Notes: a model not told the origin generated them from the sequence alone. 64,000 nt of DNA from JAEUJM01 sp964635055 (GCA_964635055.1 CAZWMT010000011.1:79816-143815), one strand, 5' to 3'. Shown: positions 17,773 to 26,183, counted from the stretch's first letter. Translations and numbers: made by a program.

Positions 17773-18585
17773 GTGCGCATGCCGACGGTCGACCGCGATG
17801 TGATCGACGACTACCACCGCGACGGTGCCGTGGTGGTGCGCGCGGCGTTCTCGGCCGAGGACATCGCGTTGGCGGCCGCGGCCATCGACGAGGATCTGGC
17901 CCGACCCGGGCCCTACGCCAAACGGGCCAGTGCCGACGACGACGGAGCCTTCGTGGAGGACTTCCGAAGCTGGCAGCGGATCCCCGAGATCGAGGCGTTC
18001 GCCCGCACCAGCCCGGCTGCCGCCATCGCCGGCGCGCTCACCGGGTCGGACACCATCCGGCTGTTCCACGACCACGTGCTGGTCAAGGAGGCCGGCACCC
18101 GCCAGACGACGCCGTGGCACCAGGACCTGCCGTACTACAACGTCGAGGGCACCCAGCAGACCAGCCTGTGGCTGCCCGTCGACCCGGTGCCGGTCGAGTC
18201 CAGCCTGCAGGTCGTGGCCGGCTCGCACCGGGGCCCGATGTACCTACCACGGACGTTCCTCGACGGGAAGGCCAAGTGGTTCCCCGAGGGGTCGCTGGCC
18301 GACCTGCCCGACATCGAGGGCTCGCCCGACGAATTCCCGGTGCTGGCCTGGGCGCTCGAGCCGGGCGACGCCGTCTACTTCGACATGCGTGCCCTGCACG
18401 GCGCGGGCGGGTTCGCCGGTCCGGGGCGACGGCGGGTGCTCTCCCTGCGGTTCCTGGGCGACGACATGGTGCACGCCCCCCGCCCGTGGGAGACCTCGCC
18501 GCCGTTCCCGGGCCTGGCCGACGAACTGCCGGCGGGGGCGGCGCTTGATCACCCGTTGTTCCCCGTGCTGTGGACCGCAGGCTGA
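17773..18585 (+). CDS. Phytanoyl-CoA dioxygenase (PhyH) family oxygenase
   Basis: A 270-residue Fe(II)/2-oxoglutarate-dependent oxygenase. The iron facial triad is visible as HQD in TTPWHQDLPYYN and the distal His in MRALHGAGG, and the Arg that binds 2-oxoglutarate fits GRRRVLSLRF. PhyH proteins hydroxylate fatty acyl or small-molecule substrates; the natural substrate is unknown. GTG at 17773 is chosen because CATCCT lies 6 nt upstream, a leaderless arrangement; ATG at 17779 is the alternative. It converges with the P450 operon. Confidence 0.85.
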   Translation: MRMPTVDRDVIDDYHRDGAVVVRAAFSAEDIALAAAAIDEDLARPGPYAKRASADDDGAFVEDFRSWQRIPEIEAFARTSPAAAIAGALTGSDTIRLFHDHVLVKEAGTRQTTPWHQDLPYYNVEGTQQTSLWLPVDPVPVESSLQVVAGSHRGPMYLPRTFLDGKAKWFPEGSLADLPDIEGSPDEFPVLAWALEPGDAVYFDMRALHGAGGFAGPGRRRVLSLRFLGDDMVHAPRPWETSPPFPGLADELPAGAALDHPLFPVLWTAG

Positions 18586-18597
18586 CGCAGGTGCGCC

Positions 18598-18963
18598 TCA
18601 GGCGTCGTGGCGGGAGATGATGGCCTCGATCTGCTGGTTCATCCTCGCCCCGCGGGGCCAGCCCAGGTAGTGGGTGAGGAAGATGGCGATCTCGCGCAGG
18701 TCGTCGGGCGACAGCTCACCGTTGCCGAGCGCCGCCGGGAGCTGGATGTCGAGCACGTCCTCCTGGCCCGACCCGGCCAGGGCGCCGATGAGCAGCAGCC
18801 GCCGGTCACGGTTCGACAGGCCCGGACGGGTCCAGATCTCGGCGAAGAGGTGCTCGACGGTGAGGCCGTAGAAGTCGTCGGGGCCACCGCCGTCGTCGGT
18901 GACCTCCCAGCCGTAGACCTCGCTCATCTTGTCGAGGCCCCGCTGACGACGCTCGCTGGTCAT
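18598..18963 (-). CDS. Carboxymuconolactone decarboxylase family protein
   Basis: A 121-residue all-helical protein of the CMD/AhpD-like family: the stretch RPGLSNRDRRLLLIGAL and the C-terminal helix pair LREIAIFLTHYLGWPRGAR are diagnostic. It lacks the CxxC pair of AhpD, so a redox role is unlikely and a lactone/decarboxylase-like or unknown role remains. It is the last gene of the P450 operon, with an ATGA overlap with the dehydrogenase gene upstream and a Shine-Dalgarno GAGGAG before the start. Confidence 0.87.
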   Translation of the reverse strand: MTSERRQRGLDKMSEVYGWEVTDDGGGPDDFYGLTVEHLFAEIWTRPGLSNRDRRLLLIGALAGSGQEDVLDIQLPAALGNGELSPDDLREIAIFLTHYLGWPRGARMNQQIEAIISRHDA

Positions 18964-19838
18964 GGGTTCTCCTCGGGCTCGTCGGGTCGGTGGGGCACGC
19001 CCAGGCTGGCGGCGAAGTTCTCCAGGGCCAGGCGGCCGAGCGGGGCGTCGACACCGACCTCGTCGGCCAGTTCCAGCGCGAACCGCAGGTCCTTCTCACC
19101 GAGGGTGCGGGTGTGCACGAGGATGTCGTAGAAGTCGTCGCCGGGGTGCAGCTCGGCCACGCTGCCACGGAAGATGATCGCCCCGGGGCCTCCGGTGATC
19201 GAGTCGGTGTGGCGGACGATCGCCCCCAGCTCGTTCAGGTCGATGCCGCAGGCGTCGGCCAGGCGCTGCGCCTCGCCCGCGGCGGTGTAGGCGACGAAGT
19301 GCATCATGTTGCGGGCCAGCTTGGCCTTCGTGCCGGCGCCCACCGGACCGAGGTGCACCACCATGGCGGCCCACCGCCGGAACACGGGGCGGCACACTTC
19401 GACGGCGTGGTCGTCGCCGCCGACCATGGTGGCCAACGCGCCCTCGGCCGCGCCCATGAACCCTCCGGACACCGGAGCGTCGACGACCGACACCCCGCGC
19501 TCGGCGGCCAGGACGGCCAGCTCGATCGCGGTGCCCGCCTTGATCGTGGAGTGCAGCGCGATCACCGTGCCCGGCTCCGCCCCTTCGAGGATGCCGCCCG
19601 GCCCGGCCACGACCTCACGGCTCTGCGCGTCGTCCAACACCATCACCGACACCACCCCGGCACGGGCGGCCACCTCCGCCGGGGTGGCCGCGGCCACCGC
19701 GCCCTGCTCGACGAGCGGCGCCACCGCCTCAGGGCGCAGGTCGCAGACCACCAGGCCACCCGGGTGGTCGACCAGGTGGGCGGCCATGAGCGAGCCGATC
19801 TGGCCCAGTCCGATGAAGCCGACGCCCGCCGGGGGCAT
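18960..19838 (-). CDS. NAD(P)-dependent beta-hydroxyacid dehydrogenase
   Basis: A 292-residue dehydrogenase of the 3-hydroxyisobutyrate/6-phosphogluconate group. The Rossmann motif GFIGLGQIGSLMAAHL opens the protein, the substrate-binding segment DAPVSGGFMGAAEG follows, and the catalytic Lys is in GTKAKLARNMMH. It would oxidise a beta-hydroxyacid or reduce the semialdehyde. The ATG at 19838 overlaps the stop of the SnoaL-like gene (ATGA); a longer frame upstream is discarded because it lies inside that gene. Confidence 0.9.
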   Translation of the reverse strand: MPPAGVGFIGLGQIGSLMAAHLVDHPGGLVVCDLRPEAVAPLVEQGAVAAATPAEVAARAGVVSVMVLDDAQSREVVAGPGGILEGAEPGTVIALHSTIKAGTAIELAVLAAERGVSVVDAPVSGGFMGAAEGALATMVGGDDHAVEVCRPVFRRWAAMVVHLGPVGAGTKAKLARNMMHFVAYTAAGEAQRLADACGIDLNELGAIVRHTDSITGGPGAIIFRGSVAELHPGDDFYDILVHTRTLGEKDLRFALELADEVGVDAPLGRLALENFAASLGVPHRPDEPEENP

Positions 19839-20386
19839 CAGGGCCAGATCCCGACCGGCGCCTGGCCCACCGGGAACCGGCAGGGCTGGGGCTCGCCAGA
19901 GGCGGCCACGTCGAGGCGGCGCTTCATGCCGTCGGACAGGTTGCCGTCGCGGAACAGCTTGACGAACAGCGCGGTGGCGTTGCCGACGTCGAACCAGTCC
20001 CGCTGCCAGGCCCACTGGCCGTTGCCGGCGTAGCCGAACCAGCTGCCGCCGATACCGGCCACCTCCTCGGTGGACCCGTCGGGCAGGGTCGCCACCTGCT
20101 TCCAGAGGCCGATCACCTCACCCTGTTGGTCGTCGATGAGCACCCGCTGGTACGGGTACTCCCAGCCGTCGAGGCCACCCATCTCGACGCCGAGGGCGAC
20201 CGCGCGGATCTCCTCGCGGCCGACGCACATGAAGTCCTCGTTCGCGCCGTAGTTCCAGCCGTAGGTGGCGTCCTCGGCGTAGAGCTCGGCCATCGGCTTC
20301 CAGTCGCCTGCCGCTTCGGCATCGCGGTTGGCCTGCAGCCAGCGCTCCACCATCTCTTCGAGCTCGGCACGGGGGTACGCGGGCAT
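19838..20386 (-). CDS. SnoaL/NTF2-like domain protein
   Basis: A 182-residue protein. The opening helix YPRAELEEMVERWLQANRD followed by GDWKPMAELYAEDATYGW is the start of a SnoaL-like cone fold, used by polyketide cyclases, ketosteroid isomerases and non-catalytic binding proteins. Its place in an operon with two P450s and a dehydrogenase suggests action on a terpenoid, sterol-like or other hydrophobic substrate; this is inference. Shine-Dalgarno CAGGAG precedes the ATG. A 43-bp gap separates it from the ferredoxin gene. Confidence 0.78.
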   Translation of the reverse strand: MPAYPRAELEEMVERWLQANRDAEAAGDWKPMAELYAEDATYGWNYGANEDFMCVGREEIRAVALGVEMGGLDGWEYPYQRVLIDDQQGEVIGLWKQVATLPDGSTEEVAGIGGSWFGYAGNGQWAWQRDWFDVGNATALFVKLFRDGNLSDGMKRRLDVAASGEPQPCRFPVGQAPVGIWP

Positions 20387-20429
20387 TGGTGCTCCTGTCG
20401 GTCGGGTCGTTGGTCAGTCGGGTGGTTGG

Positions 20430-20663
20430 TCAGTCGTGGAGGGAAAGGGCGTGGGTGGGGCAGTACTTGACCGCGGCGGCGACCGCGGCGCGCTGGTCGT
20501 CGCCGGGCGCCGCGTCCAGGATCACGACCTGGCGGTCGTCGCCCACCGTGAACACCGCCGGCGCCTCGCTCTCGCACACCCCGTGGCCCTGGCAGAGATC
20601 GCGATCGACCTGTACCTTCGCACCTCCTTCGTCGGTGCCCCTTCGGGATCCGGTCGGAGTCAC
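20430..20663 (-). CDS. [3Fe-4S] ferredoxin adjacent to CYP51
   Basis: A 77-residue ferredoxin. The cluster motif CQGHGVC plus a distant Cys in YCPTHAL gives three Cys ligands with His in place of the second Cys, typical of the 3Fe-4S partners of actinobacterial P450s. It should deliver electrons to one or both P450s encoded upstream. The only in-frame start is GTG at 20663, overlapping the CYP51 stop. A strong AAGGAGGT lies inside the reading frame about 25 nt further on, in front of a GTA codon that begins the conserved domain (VQVDRDLC). Confidence 0.9.
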   Translation of the reverse strand: MTPTGSRRGTDEGGAKVQVDRDLCQGHGVCESEAPAVFTVGDDRQVVILDAAPGDDQRAAVAAAVKYCPTHALSLHD

Positions 20664-22075
20664 GATGCTGCTCCGCTCCGCTGCGCAGCGTTGCCCGTGC
20701 TGTCACCATCCGTGCCGCGTCGCCGGTACCGGACACGGCAGGGCTGCTCGAGCTGCACGACCATCTTCGAGTGGTCGTTCACATAGGTGTCCGGCGGCTG
20801 GGCCAGCTCGAAGGTCCAGTCCTGCAACAGCACCGAGATGATCGCCTTGAGCTGCATCATGGCGAAGGCGGCGCCGACACAGCGGTGGCGGCCGGCCCCG
20901 AACGGGATCCAGTTCCAGGGGTTGGCCAGGTCCTCACTGCGGGGCTCGAGGTAGCGCTCGGGCACGAACTCGTCGGCGTCGGGGAACACTTCCGCGATCC
21001 GGTTCGACACCGCAGGGGAGGCCCCCACCATCTTCCCCTGGGCGATGCGGAACCCGCCGACATCCAGGTCGGACATGGCCACGCGGAGCAGCAGGATCAG
21101 CGGCGGGTGCAGGCGCAGTGCCTCTTTCAGGCTGGCCTCCAGTCGGGGGATCTCCCGGAGCGCCTGGTAGCTGACCTCGGAGCCGTCCGCGTAGAGCGCG
21201 TCGATCTCGGCGGCCACCGCGGCCATCTCGTCGGGGTGGCGGAGCAGCTCGATCAACGTCCACGAGGCGGTGCCCGACGTGGTGTGGTGCCCGGCGAACA
21301 TCATCGAGATGAACATGCCGGTGACGATGTCGGCGCCGAACTTGTCCGACCCGTCCGGCTCCTTGATCGACATCAGGACGTCCAGCAGGTCGTTGTCGTC
21401 ATCCTCGCCCGGGGGGTCGGCCACCCGGCGGTCCATGATCGCCTGCACGAGCGCCACCAGGCCCACCCGGGCCTCGTCCCGACGTCGGAAGCTCTCGATG
21501 TCGGCGTACGGGTCGACGTAGGCGATGGCGTCGGTGCCCTTCTCGAGATCGTGGTAGAGCGCCGCGAACCGCCCGTCGAGCTCCTCGCGGAACCGCTTGC
21601 CGATGAGGCACGCCGACGACGTGTAGATGGTGAGCTCGGAGAACCAGTCGAGCAGGTCGATCTCGCCCTCGTCGTCCCACTCGGCGACCATCCGATCGAC
21701 CTCGGCCGAGATGGTCGCGGCATGGCCGCGCATGAAGCTGTCGCGCAGCGCCTGGTTGTGCAGCATCTCGCGGCGCCGCTCGGGCGGGGCGTCGAACACC
21801 ACGCCCTCGCCGAAGATCGGGGTCATGAACGGGTAGGCCTCGGCCTGGTCGAGGTCCTCCTCCGGCGCCCGGAAGAACCACTCGTTGGCGTCGGCGCCGG
21901 ACAACAGGACGACCGGGCGGCCGGCGAGATCGAACTCGCCCACGTCGCCGCACTCGGCCCGCACCCGCGCCATGAGGGCGATCGGGTCGGTCCGCAGCTC
22001 GTCGAGGTGACCGGTGTCGCCCTCGCCGCCCGAGACGCGGGGCGGCTCGTGCAGGGTGGTCTCGGTGGTGGTCAT
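20660..22075 (-). CDS. cyp51: Cytochrome P450 CYP51 (sterol 14-demethylase family)
   Basis: A 471-residue P450 that can be followed along its length against mycobacterial CYP51: HLDELRTDPIALM, DQAEAYPFMTPIFGEGV, LTIYTSSACLIGKRFR, the I-helix MMFAGHHTTSGTASWTL and the heme loop FGAGRHRCVGAAFAMMQLKA. The family demethylates 14-alpha-methyl sterols; in bacteria the natural substrate is often unclear. After the conserved end (VRYRRR) there is a 20-residue tail ending GNAAQRSGAAS, encoded by a GC-rich repeat-like stretch. It overlaps the SDR (ATGA) and ferredoxin (GTGA) genes. Confidence 0.95.
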   Translation of the reverse strand: MTTTETTLHEPPRVSGGEGDTGHLDELRTDPIALMARVRAECGDVGEFDLAGRPVVLLSGADANEWFFRAPEEDLDQAEAYPFMTPIFGEGVVFDAPPERRREMLHNQALRDSFMRGHAATISAEVDRMVAEWDDEGEIDLLDWFSELTIYTSSACLIGKRFREELDGRFAALYHDLEKGTDAIAYVDPYADIESFRRRDEARVGLVALVQAIMDRRVADPPGEDDDNDLLDVLMSIKEPDGSDKFGADIVTGMFISMMFAGHHTTSGTASWTLIELLRHPDEMAAVAAEIDALYADGSEVSYQALREIPRLEASLKEALRLHPPLILLLRVAMSDLDVGGFRIAQGKMVGASPAVSNRIAEVFPDADEFVPERYLEPRSEDLANPWNWIPFGAGRHRCVGAAFAMMQLKAIISVLLQDWTFELAQPPDTYVNDHSKMVVQLEQPCRVRYRRRGTDGDSTGNAAQRSGAAS

Positions 22076-22938
22076 TCGTGGAGCCTTTCGTTTGGCTGCT
22101 CGTCCCTCGCAGGGCCGACGGCATCGGGTTCGTCGGCGACGGGTGTCGCCTTCGCGACCGCTCCTCGGGCGGCGGGTGGCGCCTCGGGCTCGACCTCGAC
22201 GACCGCGAGGTGGACGCCTTTGGGCGCCGTGGCCACCGTGACGATCACGCCGGCCACGTCGTCGGGGGTCAGGTAGTGCTGGCCGTGGATGAGGCCCCGC
22301 TCGATCCACGTGGTGATGGAGGCGTCGACGAGGTCCGGTTCCCAGGTCATGCCCATCCCGGTGAGCGTGGGGCCGGGCCGAACGGTCGACACCCGGACGC
22401 CGGTGCCCTCGAGCTCCATGCGCATCACCCGGCCGAGGGTGTCGAGGCCGGCCTTGGCGGTGGCGTACGCGGACATGCCGGGGACCGGCACCCGCAGGAT
22501 GGACGAGCTGACCAGCACCACGTCGCCGTGGCCCCGCTCGACCATGGCCGGCACCAGGGCGTTGAAGAGGCGCTGCGGGCCGAGGAAGTTGACAGTGACG
22601 TCCTGCGCGAACGCGTCGGGGTCGGTCCCGACCGACGTGCCGGGGACCACGTCGCCGGCGTTGGACACCACGATGTCGATCTCGCCGTAGGCAGCGGTGG
22701 CCGCCGCCGCGAACGCGGCCACCGAAGCGGCCTCGCTCATGTCGAGCCGCAGGGCCAGCGCGTCGCCGCCGGCGTGGCGGATCGCCGCAGCCTCCTCCTC
22801 GCAGCGCTCTAGCCGCCGGGCCCCCAGCACCACCGGGTGGCCCGCCGCGCCGAGGAGCCGGGCGGTGGCCGCACCGATGCCCGAGGACGCGCCCGTGACC
22901 ACGGCGGGGCGCCGGTCGGGGTGGGCGGCGAACGACAT
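22072..22938 (-). CDS. Short-chain dehydrogenase/reductase in the cyp51 operon
   Basis: A 288-residue classical SDR: cofactor loop TGASSGIGAATA, NAG in SNAGDV, catalytic Ser in VLVSSSI and the YATAK pair (Tyr and Lys). A 30-residue C-terminal tail rich in Pro/Ala/Glu follows the domain. It would oxidise or reduce a hydroxyl/keto group using NAD(P). The position between CYP51 and a second P450 matches the SDR of the mycobacterial cyp51 locus. Both ends form ATGA overlaps with its neighbours. Confidence 0.92.
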   Translation of the reverse strand: MSFAAHPDRRPAVVTGASSGIGAATARLLGAAGHPVVLGARRLERCEEEAAAIRHAGGDALALRLDMSEAASVAAFAAAATAAYGEIDIVVSNAGDVVPGTSVGTDPDAFAQDVTVNFLGPQRLFNALVPAMVERGHGDVVLVSSSILRVPVPGMSAYATAKAGLDTLGRVMRMELEGTGVRVSTVRPGPTLTGMGMTWEPDLVDASITTWIERGLIHGQHYLTPDDVAGVIVTVATAPKGVHLAVVEVEPEAPPAARGAVAKATPVADEPDAVGPARDEQPNERLHE

Positions 22939-24146
22939 CAGCGGGTCACCGTCATCGGCACCGACGCGAAGCCGCGCACGTTCACCGAGTGGACCCGCCG
23001 TACCTGGTCGCCGTCGATGTCGTAGCTGCGGCACCCGGCGACCAGGGCTTCGAGCGCGATCGCGGCTTCCAGCCGGGCCAGCGACGCGCCCATGCAGTAG
23101 TGGCGGCCCACGCCGAAGGAGAGCTTGTCGGTGTCGATGGCGCGCGACGTGTCGCGGTGGAGGTCGTAGGCGTCGGGCTCGGGGAACACCTCGCCGTCTC
23201 GGTTGGCCGAGCCGATGAGCAGCAGGACGCGCTCGCCCGCCGGGATGCGCCCGTGCGGCGTGTCGATGTCGACCGCCGCCCGGCGGGCCACCATCTGCGA
23301 GGAGTTGTCGTAGCGCAGCGTCTCCTCGATCCACCCGGGGATCAGGCCGGGGTCGGCCCACACCTGCTCGGGCGTGCCGGGGTTGCGCCACGCCCAGTAC
23401 AGCGCGTTGGCCAGCAGCTTGGTGGTGGTCTCGTTGCCCGCGACCACCAGCAGGAACAGGAAGCTGATGACCTCGGCATCGGTCAGGCCCTCGCCGTCGA
23501 TCTGGGCCTCGATGAGCGCGGAGGTGAGGTCGTCGGTGATCCGGCGCCGGCGCTCGGCCACCATGTCGCCGTAGTAGGCGTGCAGGGCGATGGCCGCCTC
23601 GATGCCGGCCGGGGGGATGTCGTGCACGCCTTCCTCACGGTGCACCAGCAGGTCGGCGAGGCGGCGCACCTCGTCGCGGTCGGCCACCGGCACCCCGACC
23701 AGCTCGCTGATCACGTCCATCGGCAGCTTGCCGGCGACGTCGGTCACCAGGTCGAACGAGCCCCGCTCGAGCGCGGGGTCGAGGTACTGGTGGGTGAGCC
23801 GTGTGATGCGCGGGGCCAGGTCGAGCACCCGGCGCGGGGTGAAGCCCCTGGAGACGAGCGCCCGCATGCGTGTGTGCCGCGGCGGGTCGAGGGCCAGGAA
23901 GGACATGGTCTTGTAGGCCTCGGGCCCCCACGCCAACTCGTCGAGGGTTACGCCGTAGGCGCTCGAGAAGCGGGCCGTGTCCCGGAACGCGCCCGAGACG
24001 TCGGCGTACCGGGAGAGGGCCCAGAAGTCGAGCTCGTCGTTGCGGTACAGCGGGGCCTCCCGGCGCAGCCGGGCGTAGGTGGGGTACGGGTCGTCGTGCA
24101 CCTCGTAGTCGTACGGGCTGTACCGCACCGGGGAGGCGGCGGTCAC
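22938..24146 (-). CDS. Cytochrome P450, CYP123-like by position
   Basis: A 402-residue P450 with I-helix VVAGNETTTKLLAN, ExxR in ETLRYDN, and heme ligand loop FGVGRHYCMGASLARLE. The acid-alcohol pair in the I-helix is E-T. It lies directly upstream of the SDR-cyp51 pair, the place held by CYP123 in mycobacteria, so an orthologous role is plausible but the family number needs an alignment. GTG at 24146 overlaps the TetR gene stop (GTGA). Substrate unknown; the operon partners suggest a steroid- or terpene-like compound. Confidence 0.9.
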   Translation of the reverse strand: MTAASPVRYSPYDYEVHDDPYPTYARLRREAPLYRNDELDFWALSRYADVSGAFRDTARFSSAYGVTLDELAWGPEAYKTMSFLALDPPRHTRMRALVSRGFTPRRVLDLAPRITRLTHQYLDPALERGSFDLVTDVAGKLPMDVISELVGVPVADRDEVRRLADLLVHREEGVHDIPPAGIEAAIALHAYYGDMVAERRRRITDDLTSALIEAQIDGEGLTDAEVISFLFLLVVAGNETTTKLLANALYWAWRNPGTPEQVWADPGLIPGWIEETLRYDNSSQMVARRAAVDIDTPHGRIPAGERVLLLIGSANRDGEVFPEPDAYDLHRDTSRAIDTDKLSFGVGRHYCMGASLARLEAAIALEALVAGCRSYDIDGDQVRRVHSVNVRGFASVPMTVTR

Positions 24147-24727
24147 CGGTCACCGTCCAGTAGCAGGTCCGCCGCTTCGGCCAGCGTGCCCGGCAGGTCG
24201 GCGTACGACAGGTGGCCCATTCCCGCCTGGAGCATCGCGCCCGAGATGATGATCCCGAGCAGGCGGACGACGGCGGGATCGGCGTCGGCGCCGAGGGCGT
24301 CGGTCACCCGCTGCTGCAGCGCGGCGCCGATCCGGTCCCGCACCCGCTTGACCTCGGGGTCCGACGCCAGCATCGCGGTGGTGACGGCGCCGGCCACCGG
24401 GGACTCGTCGACCAGCATCTCCGCCACCGGCCGCAGGGCGGCGGCCACGCGGGCCGCCGGCGGATCGGACGGGTCGACCTCGACGGCCGGCACCTCGCGC
24501 AGCCGGCGCCAGAAGACCTCGGCGATCAGGTGGTCCTTCGAAGCGAAGTAGGTGTAGGCGGTGGCCGGCGCCACACCGGCCGCCGAGGCCACGGTGCGCA
24601 CGGTGAGCCCGCCGTAGCCACCGTCGACCAGCACGGCGTGCGCGGTCTCGACCAACCGCGCCACGGTCTCGGCCTGACGCTCCGTGAGCGACCCCCGTGC
24701 CGCCGTTCCGACCCCCGAACTGGACAT
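24143..24727 (-). CDS. TetR family regulator of the cyp51 operon
   Basis: A 194-residue regulator. The helix-turn-helix lies near residues 30-60 (VRTVASAAGVAPATAYTYFASKDHLIAEVF), split here by the usual GVAPATAYTYF turn. The ligand domain follows. It heads an eight-gene same-strand operon and so probably controls it. ATG at 24727 sits inside a 16-bp dyad, suggesting autorepression; TTG at 24754 would add nine residues but would cover the -10-like TACATT. The start choice therefore depends on the promoter reading. Confidence 0.85.
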   Translation of the reverse strand: MSSSGVGTAARGSLTERQAETVARLVETAHAVLVDGGYGGLTVRTVASAAGVAPATAYTYFASKDHLIAEVFWRRLREVPAVEVDPSDPPAARVAAALRPVAEMLVDESPVAGAVTTAMLASDPEVKRVRDRIGAALQQRVTDALGADADPAVVRLLGIIISGAMLQAGMGHLSYADLPGTLAEAADLLLDGDR

Positions 24728-24735
24728 GTGTCCAG
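24720..24735. promoter_or_regulatory. Dyad centred on the tetR start codon (probable operator)
   Basis: CTGGACA-CA-TGTCCAG on the minus strand. The ATG of the TetR gene is formed by the spacer A and the first two bases of the right arm. A protein bound here would block the transcription start of a leaderless tetR message. Confidence 0.6.
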
Positions 24736-24741
24736 AATGTA
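24736..24741 (-). promoter_or_regulatory. Candidate -10 TACATT for the tetR-P450 operon
   Basis: TACATT is 8 nt from the ATG at 24727, immediately upstream of the dyad. TTGACT occurs nearby but at the wrong spacing to be its -35. Confidence 0.4.
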
Positions 24742-24841
24742 CCGCATCAGTCAACTGCTCGGAGGATCGTGGAACGTGCCGCAGCGGAGCGGAGGCGCCT
24801 CGCCGACGAACCGGATGCCGAAGGCGCCCGACGAAGGAGGG

Positions 24842-26176
24842 CTAATCAGATACGTAGTAGTCGATGCCGAGGTGGGTGAGGGGGTCCTCGCCCTGGATCC
24901 AGCGGAGGGTGTTCTTCAGCTTGGTGAGCTGGATGAACAGGTCGTGCTCGGGGTACAGGCCGGGGGCCACCTGGGGTGACTTGAAGTAGAAGCTGAGCCA
25001 CTCCTGGATGCCGCCGAGACCGGCCCGCTGGGCCAGGTCGAGGAAGATCACCAGGTCGAGGGCCAGGGGCGCGGCCAGGATCGAGTCGCGGCAGAGGAAG
25101 TCGACCTTCATCTGCATCGGGTAGCCGAGCCAACCGAACAGGTCGATGTTGTCCCAGCCCTCCTTGTTGTCACCGCGGGGTGGGTAGTAGTTGATCCGGA
25201 CCTTGTGGTACACGTCGCCGTAGAGCTCGGGGAACCGCTCGGGCTCGAGCACGTCCTCCAGCACGCCCAGCTTCGACTGCTCCTTGGTCTTGAAGTTCTC
25301 GGGGTCGTCCAGCACCTCGCCGTCCCGGTTGCCCAGGATGTTGGTGGAGTACCAGCCGTTCAGGCCGAGCATGCGGGCCTTGAGCATCGGGGCGAGAACG
25401 GTCTTGAGCAGGGTCTGACCGGTCTTGAAGTCCTTGCCGCAGATCGCCACCTTGTGCTCGTCGGCGTAGGTCCGCAGCGCCGGCGTGTCCACCGCCAGGT
25501 TGGGGGCACCGTTGGCGAACGGCACGCCTTCCTGGAGGGCGGCGTAGGCGTAGAGCATCGACGGGGCGATGGACGGGTCGTTGGCGTCGATGGCCGCCTC
25601 GAACGCCTCGATGGTGGCGTGGGTGGGCCCGGGCTCGATGAAGATCTCGGTCGAGCCGCACCAGATCATCACCAGGCGGTCGCACAGGTTCTCGTCACGG
25701 AAGGTGGCGATGTCGGCCTTGATCTGGTTCAACATCGTGCGCTTGTCGGTGGACGCCATGACGTTCGTGCCCTCGAGGCGCTTCACGTACGAGGGGTCGA
25801 ACGCCGCCGGCATCGGCTGGATGGCCCGGAGGGCGTCGGCGATGCCCTCGAGATGACGGGCCTGGTCGAGCACGCCGGCGCGGCTGGCGGCCGTGTAGGC
25901 ATCGTCGGGGTACGGGTCCCAGGCCCCGAACACGATCTGGTCCAGCGACACCAGGGGCACGAAGTCGCTGATCTTGGGCACGTTGTCGTCGGTGCGCTTG
26001 CCGATGCGGATGGTGCCCATCTGGGTGAGTGAGCCGACGGGGTCGGCCTCGCCCCGCTTGGCCAGCTCGACGCCGGCGATGAGCGTGGTGGTGACGGCGC
26101 CGAGGCCGACGCACAGCACGCCGAGGCGGCCGTCGGCGGGGGCGACGGTGGGGGAGGGGGGAACGTCCGAAGGCAT
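24842..26176 (-). CDS. ino1: Inositol-3-phosphate synthase family protein
   Basis: A 444-residue NAD-dependent isomerase of the myo-inositol-1-phosphate synthase family: the Rossmann segment GVLCVGLGAVTTTLIAG, CGSTE, the catalytic-domain motif GKDFKTGQTLLKTVLAP with its Lys, and GLNGWYSTNILGNRDGEVL. It would convert glucose 6-phosphate to inositol 3-phosphate for phosphatidylinositol, mycothiol or related products. It is longer than the roughly 365-residue mycobacterial enzyme and closer in layout to eukaryote-like forms. ATG at 26176 lies 7 nt after TAGTGT. It is divergent from a LysR gene across 72 bp. Confidence 0.9.
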   Translation of the reverse strand: MPSDVPPSPTVAPADGRLGVLCVGLGAVTTTLIAGVELAKRGEADPVGSLTQMGTIRIGKRTDDNVPKISDFVPLVSLDQIVFGAWDPYPDDAYTAASRAGVLDQARHLEGIADALRAIQPMPAAFDPSYVKRLEGTNVMASTDKRTMLNQIKADIATFRDENLCDRLVMIWCGSTEIFIEPGPTHATIEAFEAAIDANDPSIAPSMLYAYAALQEGVPFANGAPNLAVDTPALRTYADEHKVAICGKDFKTGQTLLKTVLAPMLKARMLGLNGWYSTNILGNRDGEVLDDPENFKTKEQSKLGVLEDVLEPERFPELYGDVYHKVRINYYPPRGDNKEGWDNIDLFGWLGYPMQMKVDFLCRDSILAAPLALDLVIFLDLAQRAGLGGIQEWLSFYFKSPQVAPGLYPEHDLFIQLTKLKNTLRWIQGEDPLTHLGIDYYVSD

Positions 26177-26183
26177 GCCCGCC

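Noticed and set aside
24728..24754. TTG start at 24754 for the TetR gene
   Set aside because: It would place the -10-like TACATT and the dyad inside the coding region; the ATG at 24727 fits the promoter better, though the question is not closed.
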